A stretch of DNA of 41,572 bases from Bryobacterales bacterium (GCA_003166475.1 PMVV01000446.1:7154-48725); one strand, 5' to 3'; shown: positions 9,099 through 17,994, counted from the first letter of the stretch. Made by a program: numbers and translations. The notes: generated from the sequence alone by a model not told the origin.

Positions 9099-9919
9099 CA
9101 CCGCAAACCCGCATCGCCGTTCTGTTCGAGGCTCTAAAGCGGAACGGACGCAAAGGCCTGATTGCATACCTGACCGTGGGCGATCCGTCGCCCGAGCGCA
9201 CGCCCGCGCTGGTGGAAGCGCTGGAGCGCGGCGGCGCGGATCTGATCGAGCTGGGCGTGCCTTTTTCGGACCCCATCGCCGACGGCCCCGTAATTCAACG
9301 CGCCGGCCAGCGGGCGCTCGCGGCAGGCACCACGCTACGCAAGGTGCTGGAGATCGCCGCGCAGATCCGGCGCCGTTCCGAGATTCCCCTGCTGCTGTTT
9401 ACCTATCTGAATCCGGTGGTCCGCTATGGCCTGGAGGCGTTGGCGCGCGACGCAGCGGCATGCGGCATCGATGGCTGCCTGCTGACGGACGCCAGCGTGG
9501 AAGAAGCCGGCGACTACGTGGACGCCATGCGCCGGCACAACCTGGACACGGTGTTCCTGGCCGCGCCCACTAGCACCGAGCGGCGGCTGCGGCTGGTGGC
9601 CGAATACTCGACCGGCTTCGTCTACCTGGTTTCGCGCACCGGAGTGACCGGCGCGCGCGAGTCGCTCTCCAATGCCGTCGGGCCGCTGGTCGCCGCTGTG
9701 CGCGCGGTAACGGATCTGCCGCTGGCGGTGGGATTCGGCATCTCGCGCCCGGAGCACGTGGCGGAATTGGGCCGGACGGTGGAGGCCGTAGTGGTAGGCA
9801 GCGCCATCGTCAGTTTGATCGAGCGCAATCGGGACAATCCGTCGCTCGAAATCCAATTGGAATCTTTCGTGCGCGAACTGAAGCATGGCTTCGATATGCG
9901 GACCGCGGAGGTGCGGTGA
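9095..9919 (+). CDS. trpA: Tryptophan synthase alpha subunit
   Basis: 274 aa TIM barrel that cleaves indole-3-glycerol phosphate to indole. [16 protein letters not shown] (about residues 48-63) holds the catalytic Glu and Asp, and S-R-T-G-V-T-G-A-R is the phosphate-binding loop 6 region. The start TTG 9095 overlaps the trpB stop (TTGA), the only start that preserves the N-terminal helix. The stop overlaps the next gene as GTGA. Confidence 0.97.
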   Translation: MTPQTRIAVLFEALKRNGRKGLIAYLTVGDPSPERTPALVEALERGGADLIELGVPFSDPIADGPVIQRAGQRALAAGTTLRKVLEIAAQIRRRSEIPLLLFTYLNPVVRYGLEALARDAAACGIDGCLLTDASVEEAGDYVDAMRRHNLDTVFLAAPTSTERRLRLVAEYSTGFVYLVSRTGVTGARESLSNAVGPLVAAVRAVTDLPLAVGFGISRPEHVAELGRTVEAVVVGSAIVSLIERNRDNPSLEIQLESFVRELKHGFDMRTAEVR

Positions 9920-10236
9920 CACGCGAGGACGCGCTGCAGGCGCTGGAAGCGTATCGCGTGTCGATCGACGCGTTGGACCTGCGCTTGCTTGAATTGCTGA
10001 ACCAACGCACTCGCGTGGTGGAGGAAATTGGCCGCGTCAAGCGCACCGCCAAGCTGCCCATCTACGAGCCACGGCGCGAAGACCAGGTTTTCGAAAACAT
10101 CACCGCGCATAATGGCGGCCCGCTCACACCGGAAGCCGTCAAGCGCATCTTCGAACGCATCATCGACGAGATGCGCACCATCCAGAGAATTCGTATGGAA
10201 GCCGGCATTGAACCTAGCCAGGACGGAGACTCATAA
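9916..10236 (+). CDS. Chorismate mutase, AroQ class (CM_2 fold)
   Basis: 106 aa all-helical chorismate mutase converting chorismate to prephenate. The long first helix I-D-A-L-D-L-R-L-L-E-L-L-N-Q-R (about residues 16-30), then the K-R-T-A-K-L-P-I-Y-E-P-R-R-E segment with its Lys and Arg substrate contacts, and the final I-D-E-M-R-T-I-Q helix are the CM_2 pattern. Monofunctional: no prephenate dehydratase or dehydrogenase domain is attached, although tyrA lies two genes on. GTG 9916 overlaps the trpA stop. Confidence 0.93.
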   Translation: MTREDALQALEAYRVSIDALDLRLLELLNQRTRVVEEIGRVKRTAKLPIYEPRREDQVFENITAHNGGPLTPEAVKRIFERIIDEMRTIQRIRMEAGIEPSQDGDS

Positions 10237-11250
10237 ATGTTAGTCGTCATGCAGCAGGGGGCCGCTGAGGTCCAGATTCAGGCGGTGATCGACCGCATGG
10301 TGGGCGAGGGCTACGACGTGCATCGCTCTACCGGCGTGATGCACACGGTGCTGGGCGGCGTGGGCGGCAAGGTGGATGTCGATCTTGAGGTCTTCGAGGC
10401 GATGGAGGGCGTGAAGGAAGCGCACCGCATCGCATCGCCCTACAAGCTGGCCAGCCGGAATTTCAACCCCGGCGGAACCGTGGTGAAGGCCGGTGGGGTG
10501 TCTATCGGCGGCGATCGCGTGGTGGTGATGGCCGGGCCGTGCAGCGTGGAGAGCCGCGAGCAGATCGATTGCGTGGCGGAGTTGGTGGCGCGCGCGGGGG
10601 CTCGCGTGATTCGCGGCGGCGCCTTCAAGCCGCGCTCATCGCCTTACAGCTTCCAGGGCTTGGGCGCCGAGGGCCTGCAACTGCTGCGCGCGGCGGCCGA
10701 CCGCAACGGGCTGGTAGTCGTAAGCGAGGTGATGGATCAGACCCAGATTCCGCTGGTGGCTGAGTATTCCGACATCCTGCAAGTGGGCGCGCGCAACATG
10801 CAGAACTTCAACCTTCTGCGCGAGCTCGGCAAGCTGCGCAAGCCGGTGCTGCTGAAGCGGGGCATCGCGGCGACCATCGAAGAGCTGCTGCTTTCCGCGG
10901 AGTACATTATGGCGGGCGGCAACTACGACGTGATCCTGTGCGAGCGTGGCATCCGCACGTTCGAGACGTACACACGCAACACCATGGATATCTCGGCCAT
11001 TCCGGTGGTGAAGAAACTTTCGCATCTGCCCATGATGGCCGACCCCTCGCACGGCACGGGACGGCGCGACAAAGTGGCGCCCATGGCACGCGCCGCGGTG
11101 GCCGCCGGCGCCGATGGACTGCTGATCGAAGTGCATCCAGACCCCGACCGCGCCTTGAGCGATGGCGCGCAGTCGCTGCGGCCGGAGCAGTTTGAAGAGC
11201 TGATGCAGCAATTGCGCATGATTGCATCGGCGGTCGGCCGGACGATCTGA
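10237..11250 (+). CDS. aroF: DAHP synthase (3-deoxy-7-phosphoheptulonate synthase), type I-beta
   Basis: 337 aa; condenses PEP and erythrose-4-phosphate, the first committed shikimate step. An N-terminal ferredoxin-like regulatory domain (about residues 1-70) precedes the KDPG-type barrel, as in the Thermotoga-type enzymes that are feedback-regulated through this domain. Barrel motifs include [34 protein letters not shown] and D-P-S-H-G-T-G. ATG 10237 follows the mutase stop with no gap; a GGAG precedes it. Its position after trpCFBA puts pathway entry and branch-point enzymes on one transcript. Confidence 0.96.
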   Translation: MLVVMQQGAAEVQIQAVIDRMVGEGYDVHRSTGVMHTVLGGVGGKVDVDLEVFEAMEGVKEAHRIASPYKLASRNFNPGGTVVKAGGVSIGGDRVVVMAGPCSVESREQIDCVAELVARAGARVIRGGAFKPRSSPYSFQGLGAEGLQLLRAAADRNGLVVVSEVMDQTQIPLVAEYSDILQVGARNMQNFNLLRELGKLRKPVLLKRGIAATIEELLLSAEYIMAGGNYDVILCERGIRTFETYTRNTMDISAIPVVKKLSHLPMMADPSHGTGRRDKVAPMARAAVAAGADGLLIEVHPDPDRALSDGAQSLRPEQFEELMQQLRMIASAVGRTI

Positions 11251-12110
11251 TGGATACTGTTGCCATCGTCGGTGTAGGGCTGATCGGCGGCTCCTTCGGA
11301 TTGGCGCTGAAGAAGGCGGGCTTCGGCGGCACGATCCTGGGCGTCAGCTCGGAAGCGGCCGTGCGCGCGGGGCTGGATCGCGGCGCGATCGACCGCGGCG
11401 CAACGCTGGAACAGGCGGCCCGTTCCGCCGACCTGCTGTATCTGGCGCAACCTATCGGACGCATCCTGGACACGTTGCACCATCTGGACCCGCTGGTGCG
11501 GCCGGAGGCGCTCATTACCGATGCCGGCAGCACCAAGCACGCCATCGCCACCGCGGCGCGCAAGCTGGTGCGGCGTTGCCAGTTCCTGGGAGGGCATCCG
11601 CTGGCCGGCAAGGAAAAACGCGGCGCGGCGGAAGGGGATGCGGATCTGTTCCGCGGCCGCACTTATGTGCTGACGCCCGCCGCGCCCGAGGATCTCGAGA
11701 CACCCGCGGCGCGCACGTTTGTCGAGTGGCTGGGCCGCATCGGCGCGAAGACCGTGGTGCTGGGCGCGGCCGAGCACGACCGGCTGGTCTCGTTTACGTC
11801 ACACCTGCCGCAGCTTGCTTCCACCGCCCTGGCGGCCACGGTGGCGGAAAATCTGACCGCGCCGGAGGACTTGCAAGTGGCCGGGCCGGGGCTGATCGAC
11901 AGCACGCGCCTGGCGCTAAGCGCGTATGAGTTGTGGCGGGACATCCTGGCCACCAATACGGAATCCATCGAGCAGGCGCTCACGGCGTATATCAACGAGC
12001 TGGAACAGCTTCGCGAGAACCTGCGCACGCGCGGCGCGCGGGATGCGTTTGCGCGGGCGGCGGACTTGGCCGGGCGGCTGCGAGGTGCCCCGAACTCGGC
12101 GGGGCGGTGA
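11250..12110 (+). CDS. tyrA: Prephenate/arogenate dehydrogenase
   Basis: 286 aa. I-V-G-V-G-L-I-G-G-S-F-G (residues 6-17) is the NAD(P) Rossmann loop. G-G-H-P-L-A-G and S-H-L-P-Q-L-A contain the catalytic and substrate-binding His residues of TyrA. No ACT or chorismate mutase domain is fused; the mutase is a separate upstream gene. ATG 11250 overlaps the last base of the aroF stop. It is the last recognisable gene of the operon. Confidence 0.95.
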   Translation: MDTVAIVGVGLIGGSFGLALKKAGFGGTILGVSSEAAVRAGLDRGAIDRGATLEQAARSADLLYLAQPIGRILDTLHHLDPLVRPEALITDAGSTKHAIATAARKLVRRCQFLGGHPLAGKEKRGAAEGDADLFRGRTYVLTPAAPEDLETPAARTFVEWLGRIGAKTVVLGAAEHDRLVSFTSHLPQLASTALAATVAENLTAPEDLQVAGPGLIDSTRLALSAYELWRDILATNTESIEQALTAYINELEQLRENLRTRGARDAFARAADLAGRLRGAPNSAGR

Positions 12111-12234
12111 GACGATGGAACTTGGAGAATGGGAAGAGTTCGGACTGCTGGAAGATTTGCCATCGGCGGTCTCTTTCCTCGTCCGCAATCATCCAAGCTT
12201 CGCGCGAAGGGGTTTCAAGTGCGCGATCCAATTC

Positions 12235-12531
12235 TCACGCGGCGTCCTTGGATTCCACTGCGAGCCGAAAGCCAAGACCGTTCAGCAGGGCGCCGAGACT
12301 CTGCAGGCTGGGGTTACCTCGCTTGGATAACATCTTGTAGAGGCTTTCCCGATTCAGGTTGCTCCTCGCCGCCAGCTTACTCATTCCGCGGGCCTGTGCC
12401 ACGTCCCGCAAAGCGAGAAGAAACACGCACGGATCGTCCTCCTCCAACGCCGCGTTGAGGTATGCCTCCGCCAGGCGGTGGTCCTTGAGAGACTCGATCA
12501 GATAATCGTCATAGGGCACGCTTCGCGGCAT
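12235..12531 (-). CDS. HigA-type antitoxin (addiction-module antidote)
   Basis: 98 aa. The N-terminal segment (R-S-V-P-Y-D-D-Y-L-I-E-S-L) and the following L-A-E-A-Y-L-N-A-A-L-E-E are typical of the addiction-module antidote family. A Cro/CI helix-turn-helix occupies about residues 45-85 (M-S-K-L-A-A-R-S-N-L-N-R-E-S-L-Y-K-M-L), with G-N-P-S-L-Q-S-L as the last helix. The start ATG 12531 lies inside the upstream toxin gene (23-nt overlap), giving toxin-first order and coupled translation as in higBA. Confidence 0.88.
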   Translation of the reverse strand: MPRSVPYDDYLIESLKDHRLAEAYLNAALEEDDPCVFLLALRDVAQARGMSKLAARSNLNRESLYKMLSKRGNPSLQSLGALLNGLGFRLAVESKDAA

Positions 12532-12760
12532 TTTTCCTGCTCCCGTAGTCCCGCCAATATCTCTTCGCGTCCGCGATGTCTTTGCGTTGAGTGGCCTTGA
12601 CGCCGCCACACAAAAGGACGACGAGCGTTCTGCCGGCCTGTCCAAAATACACCCGGTAGCCTGGGCCTGTCTTGACGCGAAGTTCGGAAACGCCATCGCC
12701 CACCTGCTTGCCATCGCCAGCGGTCGCATAGATCGTGAGGTCGACCGGCCCGTTGGCCAC
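12509..12760 (-). CDS. RelE/HigB-type toxin, short N-terminus
   Basis: 83 aa from GTG 12760, preceded by GTGAGG with 4-nt spacing; TTG 12763 is an alternative. V-S-E-L-R-V-K-T-G-P-G-Y-R-V-Y-F-G and L-L-C-G-G-V-K-A-T-Q-R-K-D-I are the core of the addiction-module killer family, which degrades mRNA on the ribosome. Family members usually have about 20-25 more residues before the V-G-D-G-V-S-E segment; here a TGA three codons before GTG 12760 blocks extension. The gene is either a short variant or N-terminally truncated. A palindrome (12772-12787) lies just upstream. Confidence 0.75.
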   Translation of the reverse strand: MANGPVDLTIYATAGDGKQVGDGVSELRVKTGPGYRVYFGQAGRTLVVLLCGGVKATQRKDIADAKRYWRDYGSRKNAAKRAL

Positions 12761-12771
12761 CAAACCTCACT

Positions 12772-12787
12772 GTAGCCTATTGGCTAC
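12772..12787. promoter_or_regulatory. Palindromic operator of the HigBA-type module
   Basis: GTAGCC-TATT-GGCTAC, a perfect 6-bp inverted repeat, ends 12 nt upstream of GTG 12760 on the minus strand. This is where HigA-type antitoxins bind to repress their own operon. The palindrome is directly visible; binding is inferred. Confidence 0.5.
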
Positions 12788-12880
12788 GGAATTTGGAAGG
12801 CGGAAAACAGGGGGCTCGAGAAGGGTGCGTGCACGCCGTAGGGCGAGGGGCGCCGGTCAAGACGGCGCAGAATCGGAACT

Positions 12881-13219
12881 ATGGACGATCTGGATTCCGA
12901 ATGGCAGAGCAAGGGCGCGACCCTCAGCGACAAGTCGGCGCGCGAGGAGTTCGGGCTGACGCAGGATGAGATCCACCAGGCGGCGCGGGCTGGCACGCTC
13001 CAATACGGGGTCGCCTCGATGCACGGCAACCCATGGCTGCGGCTCCTCCGCCGGGAGGTGGAAGCGCTGGTCAAGCGCAAGCATGGGGCCAACTACTTGA
13101 AGGACCGGCAGGCGAAGACGGAACTGGCGCGCGTTACTCGCGAACTGAAGCGGCTGAAGTCGCAGATGGCCCAATTGGAGGAACGGAAGGCAGAGCTGAT
13201 CGCGGCCATCGGCAGGTGA
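12881..13219 (+). CDS. Small protein with C-terminal coiled coil, function unknown
   Basis: 112 aa, cytoplasmic, not recognised. Residues about 1-75 look like a small helical fold with F-G-L-T-Q-D-E-I-H-Q-A-A-R-A-G-T-L (about residues 24-40), reminiscent of a winged helix or excisionase-type DNA-binding start but without a decisive motif. Residues about 78-112 are rich in K/E/L with heptad spacing (E-L-K-R-L-K-S-Q-M-A-Q-L-E-E-R-K) and should form a coiled coil. A weak -10-like CAGAAT ends 7 nt before ATG 12881, and a strong hairpin terminator follows the stop by 5 nt, so it is probably a single-gene unit. Confidence 0.7.
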   Translation: MDDLDSEWQSKGATLSDKSAREEFGLTQDEIHQAARAGTLQYGVASMHGNPWLRLLRREVEALVKRKHGANYLKDRQAKTELARVTRELKRLKSQMAQLEERKAELIAAIGR

Positions 13220-13224
13220 CAAAG

Positions 13225-13250
13225 CAATGGGCTCCCGAAGGAGCCCATTG
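13225..13250 (+). terminator. Hairpin terminator
   Basis: Perfect 11-bp stem CAATGGGCTCC/GGAGCCCATTG with a CGAA tetraloop. There is no U-tract, so it may work as a stable-stem terminator; it can also serve the convergent receptor remnant and glycosyltransferase side. Confidence 0.7.
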
Positions 13251-13284
13251 GATAGCTAGCTAGAGGGTTCGAAGCGGAACGCCG

Positions 13285-13373
13285 TCAGAAGATGATCTTG
13301 GCGGCGAGTTGCAGGTTGCGGCGGTCGGTTTCCGATCCCGAGCAGCCGTAGCAAGCCGGGATGAAGGAAGTCG
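13285..13373 (-). pseudogene. 3' remnant of a TonB-dependent receptor-like gene
   Basis: The minus-strand frame ending at TGA 13287-13285 reads R-R-N-L-Q-L-A-A-K-I-I-F-stop. This is the closing beta-strand with terminal aromatic residue typical of TonB-dependent, carboxypeptidase-regulatory-like outer-membrane receptors, which are abundant in Solibacter relatives. Only about 25-30 codons remain; the region upstream is occupied in another frame by the glycosyltransferase gene. Inferred from the C-terminal signature only. Confidence 0.4.
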
Positions 13374-15080
13374 TCAGAGTGTCGGCGGCGGCGCCAGGCG
13401 CAAGTCGTAAATATAGATGGAGTAGCCGATACGGGCCGTGGGGTGAAGCGCGCGGAGCCAGGCGTGCTGCCGCGGATTCCCAAACGAATCGTACAGGATG
13501 TTGGTGCTGATCGCGCCAACGCAGTCTAGCGAGGCGCGGCGCCCGGTCTCCCAGGTCGCCGGCAGGGACGGCCCGCGCACGCCGAGCCGGCCGATATCGG
13601 CAGTGCCGAAGTAGTCCAGACAGACTTGCGAAATGTGGTGGGTATTCAGCCACGCCGCGAGATTCTTGGCGTCCTGGCCCCAGTCGATGTTGGAATCGGC
13701 CAGGATCGCGGGACCGTTGGCGGGTCCGCCAGCCAGGACGTTGAAGAATGCCAGGTAGTGCGGGCAGATGGATACGGACTCGGCCACCAGTCCGGCGACA
13801 AGCATGGCGAGGACCAACTTGCGATGGCGGAAACGCACCCGCGTCACGGCGCCGGCGGCCAGGATGAAGATGAAAGGCCAGATCGGCAACAGGTGCCGGA
13901 TGCCCATGTCCAGGTGGCTGCGCAGGCTGAAGGCGGCATAGATCGCGGCCGGCACGCACACCGCGAACCAAGGGAAAGCCACGGCGCGGATGCGCGCACG
14001 CCAAATCCCGCGCAGGAGCAACAGGCCTGCCAGCAACAGAAGGGCCAGCGTGGCGGCCGGAGTCTTCACGGCGAAAGCCACGGGAAAGTAGTACCACCAT
14101 CCCTCCGTTCCATGCATCCCCAGCAAATAAGATGGATGACCGTAGGTGTCGTGGTCCACATAAATGAGCAGGCCTTCGAGGAATGGATGGACGCGCGGTA
14201 TGCCTCTCGAGACCAATCGCGCCATGGCGCGAGTCTGGTTGCGGTCCAGGAGATCGTGGCACACGCGCGCATCGATGCCCCCCAACCTCACTCCATGGCT
14301 CCACGCCAGCGCGCCGTAGACCAGGCAGACCACGACGGCGGAGAGAGCCGTGGCGGCCAGCATGGAGCCGATGCCGTGCAGGAGTGAGAGTCCCTTCTGC
14401 CGCTGCCACCAGCGGATAGCGTAAAGAATGGCCAGAACGGGAAGCAGAAAAAGAGCGGAGAACTTAGTAGCCACGGCCAAGCCCAATAGGACGCCGGCGA
14501 AGGCCAAACGCCGCAGCCCGGGCCGGGTTAGAAATGCGCACCACGCCGTCACGGCCAGGAAACAAAACAACGTGACTGGGACGTCGTTCTTCACGTAGTG
14601 GCCGTGGGCGGTGACGGTGGGATCGAAGGCATACAGCGTTAGCGCCAGGATCGCCGCGCCCGGGCTGAAGGCGCAGCGGGTCCATAGGGCGATGGCCAGG
14701 CCGAGGCATGCGGTGAGAAAGATCGACATGAGCCGGGCGGTGAAAAGCAGTGTGTCAAGCGAACGGCTGTTCTGGTCGAAAAACCGCATGCCGAAACCGT
14801 ACTCATCCGCCTTAGTCCAGAACGTGGAATCGAGCGGCAGCGACGGGTGGAGGGCCAGCAGGGGAATCGCCGCAAGGATCTTGGCAAGCGGCGGATGCTC
14901 GGCGTTCATGCGGAAGTCGCCGGTCTTCAGATAGCTGTAGCCGGCCGCCAATTCGACAGGCTCGTCGCCGATATTGGATTCCCGCCAAGCGGCGAAAAGC
15001 TGCACCGCGCAAAGGTACGCGAGGAGCGCGGCGGTCGCCGGCCAGAAGAGTCGCCGAGCACCTTGTTTGTCCAGACCCAC
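13374..15080 (-). CDS. GT39/PMT-like membrane glycosyltransferase (GT-C)
   Basis: 568 aa integral membrane protein. The first luminal loop carries N-I-G-D-E-P (about residues 36-41) with the catalytic-type Asp-Glu, followed by A-E-H-P-P-L-A-K, both typical of dolichyl-phosphate-mannose-protein mannosyltransferase relatives that use polyprenyl-phosphate sugars. About 9-11 hydrophobic segments follow, with D-P-T-V-T-A-H-G-H-Y in a second loop and a C-terminal soluble part (from about residue 450: D-S-N-I-D-W-G-Q-D). Likely acts at the periplasmic face in protein or envelope glycosylation. GTG 15080 is chosen because a -10-like TAGAAT sits 7 nt upstream. It diverges from proS. Confidence 0.85.
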   Translation of the reverse strand: MGLDKQGARRLFWPATAALLAYLCAVQLFAAWRESNIGDEPVELAAGYSYLKTGDFRMNAEHPPLAKILAAIPLLALHPSLPLDSTFWTKADEYGFGMRFFDQNSRSLDTLLFTARLMSIFLTACLGLAIALWTRCAFSPGAAILALTLYAFDPTVTAHGHYVKNDVPVTLFCFLAVTAWCAFLTRPGLRRLAFAGVLLGLAVATKFSALFLLPVLAILYAIRWWQRQKGLSLLHGIGSMLAATALSAVVVCLVYGALAWSHGVRLGGIDARVCHDLLDRNQTRAMARLVSRGIPRVHPFLEGLLIYVDHDTYGHPSYLLGMHGTEGWWYYFPVAFAVKTPAATLALLLLAGLLLLRGIWRARIRAVAFPWFAVCVPAAIYAAFSLRSHLDMGIRHLLPIWPFIFILAAGAVTRVRFRHRKLVLAMLVAGLVAESVSICPHYLAFFNVLAGGPANGPAILADSNIDWGQDAKNLAAWLNTHHISQVCLDYFGTADIGRLGVRGPSLPATWETGRRASLDCVGAISTNILYDSFGNPRQHAWLRALHPTARIGYSIYIYDLRLAPPPTL

Positions 15081-15087
15081 GGATACA

Positions 15088-15093
15088 ATTCTA
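15088..15093 (-). promoter_or_regulatory. -10 element (TAGAAT) for the GT39-like gene
   Basis: On the minus strand TAGAAT is followed by 7 nt and then GTG 15080, the spacing expected if transcription starts at the initiation codon. Confidence 0.45.
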
Positions 15094-15142
15094 TCGTTCG
15101 AAGCGCGCCAGGCGCGCCCGGATGTTAAACTGGTCGCACCCC

Positions 15143-16858
15143 ATGCTCTGGAGCAAACTTTTCATTCCCACCCTGCGCGACAACCCCGCCGAAGCCGAGG
15201 TGGCCAGCCATCAACTGCTGCTGCGCGCCGGATACATCCGGCAGGTGGCGGCGGGCATTTACAGCTACCTATTTCTGGCGCAGCGATCGTTGTTGAAAAT
15301 CGTCCGCATCGTGCGCGAAGAGATGGACGCGATGGGCGCGCAGGAGATGCTGCTGCCGGCGCTGAATCCGGCCGAGTTGTGGCAGGAATCGGGGCGGTGG
15401 GACGCCATGGGCGACAACATGTTCCGGCTGAAGGACCGCTTCCAGCGCGACTTGTGTCTGGGCATGACGCACGAGGAAGTGATCACGGCCACGGCGCGCG
15501 GCGAACTGCGCAGCTACAAGCAATTGCCGCAAATCTGGTATCAGATCCAAACCAAGTTTCGCGACGAGCCGCGGCCGAAATCGGGGCTGCTGCGCGTGCG
15601 CCAGTTCATCATGAAGGACTCCTACACGTTCGATATGGACGCGGCGGGGCTGGACGCGGCCTATCGGAAGCACTACGACGCGTATTGCCGCATTTTCCGG
15701 CGGTGCGGCCTGGAATACCTAATTGTAGAGGCCCATTCAGGCGCGATGGGCGGGAGCCAGTCGCACGAGTTTATGGTGGAATCGGAAGCGGGCGAGGACT
15801 TCATCGTGATGTGCCGTAAATGCGGGTACGCGGCGAATCGCGAGAAGGCCACTGCGCAGCCCAGCGCGCCGGGGGTGCCCGACCCGGAAGTCGACCTGAC
15901 GCCGGAGGAATTTCACACGCCGGGGCGCAAGACGATCGCGGAAGTAAGCGCGTTCACCGGCCTGCCGGAAAGCTCGCAGATGAAGAGCCTCGTTCTGGTG
16001 GCCCACGGAAAGCCGCTGCTGGTGCTGCTGCGCGGCGATCATCAGTTGAGCGAGACCAAGTTTGGATCGGCCGCGGGCGATGCGGCATTCCGCCCTGCGC
16101 GTCCGGAGGAGATCCGGGAAGCGTTCGGCGCGGATCCGGGATCGCTCGGTCCGGTGGGCGTTACGCGGCTGCGGATTCTGGCGGACCATGCGCTGGCGGG
16201 GCGGCGCAACATGATCGCGGGCGCCAACAAAGACGATTACCACTTGCGGCATGTCACGCCGGGGGAGGATTTTCAAGCGGAGTTCATGGACTTGCGGCAG
16301 GTGGAGGCGGGAGACGCGTGCATGAGTTGCGGCGCGCCGGTGGAGATCCGCAAGACCGTGGAGGTCGGGCACATCTTCAAGCTGGGGTACAAGTATTCGG
16401 AGTCGATGGGGCTGCATGTGACCAACGCCGAGGGCGAGGAGGTGACGCCCATCATGGGATCGTACGGCATCGGCATCGAGCGGATTCTGAGCGCGGCGAT
16501 TGAGTTGTATCACGATAAAGACGGCATGAGTCTGCCGCCCACAATTGCGCCGTTCACGGTGGTGGTGACGCCGGTGAACACGGCCGACGCGGCGCAAAAG
16601 AAAGCGGCCGAGGAGATCTATCGCGCGTGTCTGGGCTTGGGTTTGGATGCGCTGCTGGACGATCGCGACGAGCGGCCGGGCGTCAAGTTTAAAGACGCGG
16701 ATTTGATTGGCGTGCCGTTCCGGATCACGGTAGGCAAGAAGGTAGCCGGGGGGATGGTGGAGTTGGTGGAGCGGCGCGGCAAGAAGACGGTGGACGTGCC
16801 AGTGGGGGAAGCGGCGGCGCGGGCTGCGGAGCGGGTGAAGGGGCGTGATGGCGACTGA
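15143..16858 (+). CDS. proS: Prolyl-tRNA synthetase, bacterial type with editing insert
   Basis: 571 aa class II synthetase charging tRNA-Pro. The start M-L-W-S-K-L-F-I-P-T-L-R at 15143 matches the family N-terminus; an in-frame ATG at 15122 would add seven residues. Motif 2 is F-R-D-E-P-R-P-K-S-G-L-L-R and motif 3 G-S-Y-G-I-G-I-E-R-I. Between them, about residues 220-410, is the YbaK-like editing domain that deacylates Ala-tRNA-Pro, with the C-R-K-C-G-Y and C-M-S-C-G zinc-ribbon-like pairs flanking it. The C-terminal anticodon-binding domain starts near residue 470. The 3' end overlaps the aminotransferase start by 11 nt. Confidence 0.97.
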   Translation: MLWSKLFIPTLRDNPAEAEVASHQLLLRAGYIRQVAAGIYSYLFLAQRSLLKIVRIVREEMDAMGAQEMLLPALNPAELWQESGRWDAMGDNMFRLKDRFQRDLCLGMTHEEVITATARGELRSYKQLPQIWYQIQTKFRDEPRPKSGLLRVRQFIMKDSYTFDMDAAGLDAAYRKHYDAYCRIFRRCGLEYLIVEAHSGAMGGSQSHEFMVESEAGEDFIVMCRKCGYAANREKATAQPSAPGVPDPEVDLTPEEFHTPGRKTIAEVSAFTGLPESSQMKSLVLVAHGKPLLVLLRGDHQLSETKFGSAAGDAAFRPARPEEIREAFGADPGSLGPVGVTRLRILADHALAGRRNMIAGANKDDYHLRHVTPGEDFQAEFMDLRQVEAGDACMSCGAPVEIRKTVEVGHIFKLGYKYSESMGLHVTNAEGEEVTPIMGSYGIGIERILSAAIELYHDKDGMSLPPTIAPFTVVVTPVNTADAAQKKAAEEIYRACLGLGLDALLDDRDERPGVKFKDADLIGVPFRITVGKKVAGGMVELVERRGKKTVDVPVGEAAARAAERVKGRDGD

Positions 16859-17993
16859 CTGGGCGGGGGTGGACTGGGCAAAACTCCGCGGCGAGTTTCC
16901 GGCGCTGGCGGAATGGACCTATTTGAACACGGCGACGTTTGGGCAGATGCCGCGGCGGGCGGCCGAGGCGGTGGCGCAGCACTTCGCGCGGCGGGACGAA
17001 TTGGCCTGCACCGATTTCATGCAGTGGTTCCGCGACGCCGACAGCATTCGCGCGCGCATCGCGGAATACATTCGCTGCGAGGCCGCGGACATCGCGTTCA
17101 TTCACAATGCGTCGGCGGGGTTGTCGCTGCTGCTGGGCGGTCTGGATTGGAAGACGGGCGACCAGATCGTCACTTTGGAAGACGAGTTCCCGAACCACTA
17201 TTACTATCCGTCGCACCTCGGCGGCTGCGGCGTGGAATTCGTGGAGACGGCGTGGGAGCGCTTCTACGATTCGCTTACGGCGCGCACGCGGCTGGTGGCC
17301 ATCAGCACGGTAAATTATTCGACCGGTTTCCGGCCGCCGCTCGAGGAGATTTCGGAAACGCTGCGGCGGCGCGGGATCCTGCTGTATCTGGATGGGACGC
17401 AGAGCCTGGGCGCGTTGCAGTTCGATGTCTCGCGCATCCGGCCGGACCTGTTCGCGGTGGATGCGTATAAGTGGCTGCTCTCGCCCAATGGCGCGGGTTT
17501 CATGTATGTCAGTCCGGAGTTGCGCGAGCGGCTGGCGCCGGCGGTGATCGGGTGGCGCAGCCACAAGGATTGGCGCAATCACGAGAATCTGCATCATGGC
17601 GCGCCGCAGTTCGCGACCGAGGCGGAGAGGTATGAAGGCGGCATGCTGCCGTTCGCGCTGTTGTACGCCATGAAGGCGGTGATCGAGATGATACAGGCGA
17701 TCGGGCCGGAGCGCATCGAGCGGCGGGTGATGGAACTGGCCGGCAAGACGCAGGATGTGCTGCGTGGCGCGGGCGCGGTGTTGCCGGCGGACAGCAGCCC
17801 ACATTACGATTCGCAGATCGTGACGGCGCGGTTCGGCGGACGGGAAGCATCGGCTATCGCGCGGGAGTTGCAGACGCGCAAGGTGCTGGTGGCGGCGCGG
17901 CACGGGAATTTGCGCGTATCGCCGCATTTTTATAACAATGAGACGGATCTGGCGCGGCTGGCGGAGGCTTTGTCTTCTCACGATGTTTTATAA
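16848..17993 (+). CDS. Class V aminotransferase (cysteine-desulfurase-like)
   Basis: 381 aa, fold-type I PLP enzyme. Y-L-N-T-A-T-F-G-Q-M-P at the N-terminus, H-N-A-S-A-G-L-S-L for PLP phosphate, L-D-G-T-Q-S-L-G-A for the ring Asp and V-D-A-Y-K-W-L-L-S-P-N-G with the Schiff-base Lys (about residue 207) identify the class V family. The catalytic Cys loop of true NifS/SufS is not evident, so it may be a kynureninase- or isopenicillin-epimerase-like enzyme. ATG 16848 (GTG 16845 just before) overlaps proS. Its stop lies inside a -10-like TATAAT for the next gene. Confidence 0.85.
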   Translation: MATDWAGVDWAKLRGEFPALAEWTYLNTATFGQMPRRAAEAVAQHFARRDELACTDFMQWFRDADSIRARIAEYIRCEAADIAFIHNASAGLSLLLGGLDWKTGDQIVTLEDEFPNHYYYPSHLGGCGVEFVETAWERFYDSLTARTRLVAISTVNYSTGFRPPLEEISETLRRRGILLYLDGTQSLGALQFDVSRIRPDLFAVDAYKWLLSPNGAGFMYVSPELRERLAPAVIGWRSHKDWRNHENLHHGAPQFATEAERYEGGMLPFALLYAMKAVIEMIQAIGPERIERRVMELAGKTQDVLRGAGAVLPADSSPHYDSQIVTARFGGREASAIARELQTRKVLVAARHGNLRVSPHFYNNETDLARLAEALSSHDVL

Positions 17994-17994
17994 T
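17989..17994 (+). promoter_or_regulatory. -10 element (TATAAT) overlapping a stop codon
   Basis: Consensus TATAAT spans the TAA stop of the aminotransferase gene and ends 10 nt before ATG 18005 of the DUF433 antitoxin. A separate promoter for the TA-like pair is inferred. Confidence 0.4.

Noticed and set aside
12115-12330. Small plus-strand ORF starting ATG 12115 after tyrA
   Set aside because: Its second half is antisense to the HigA-type antitoxin end and the peptide shows no family features; only the first 30 codons lie in unclaimed DNA.
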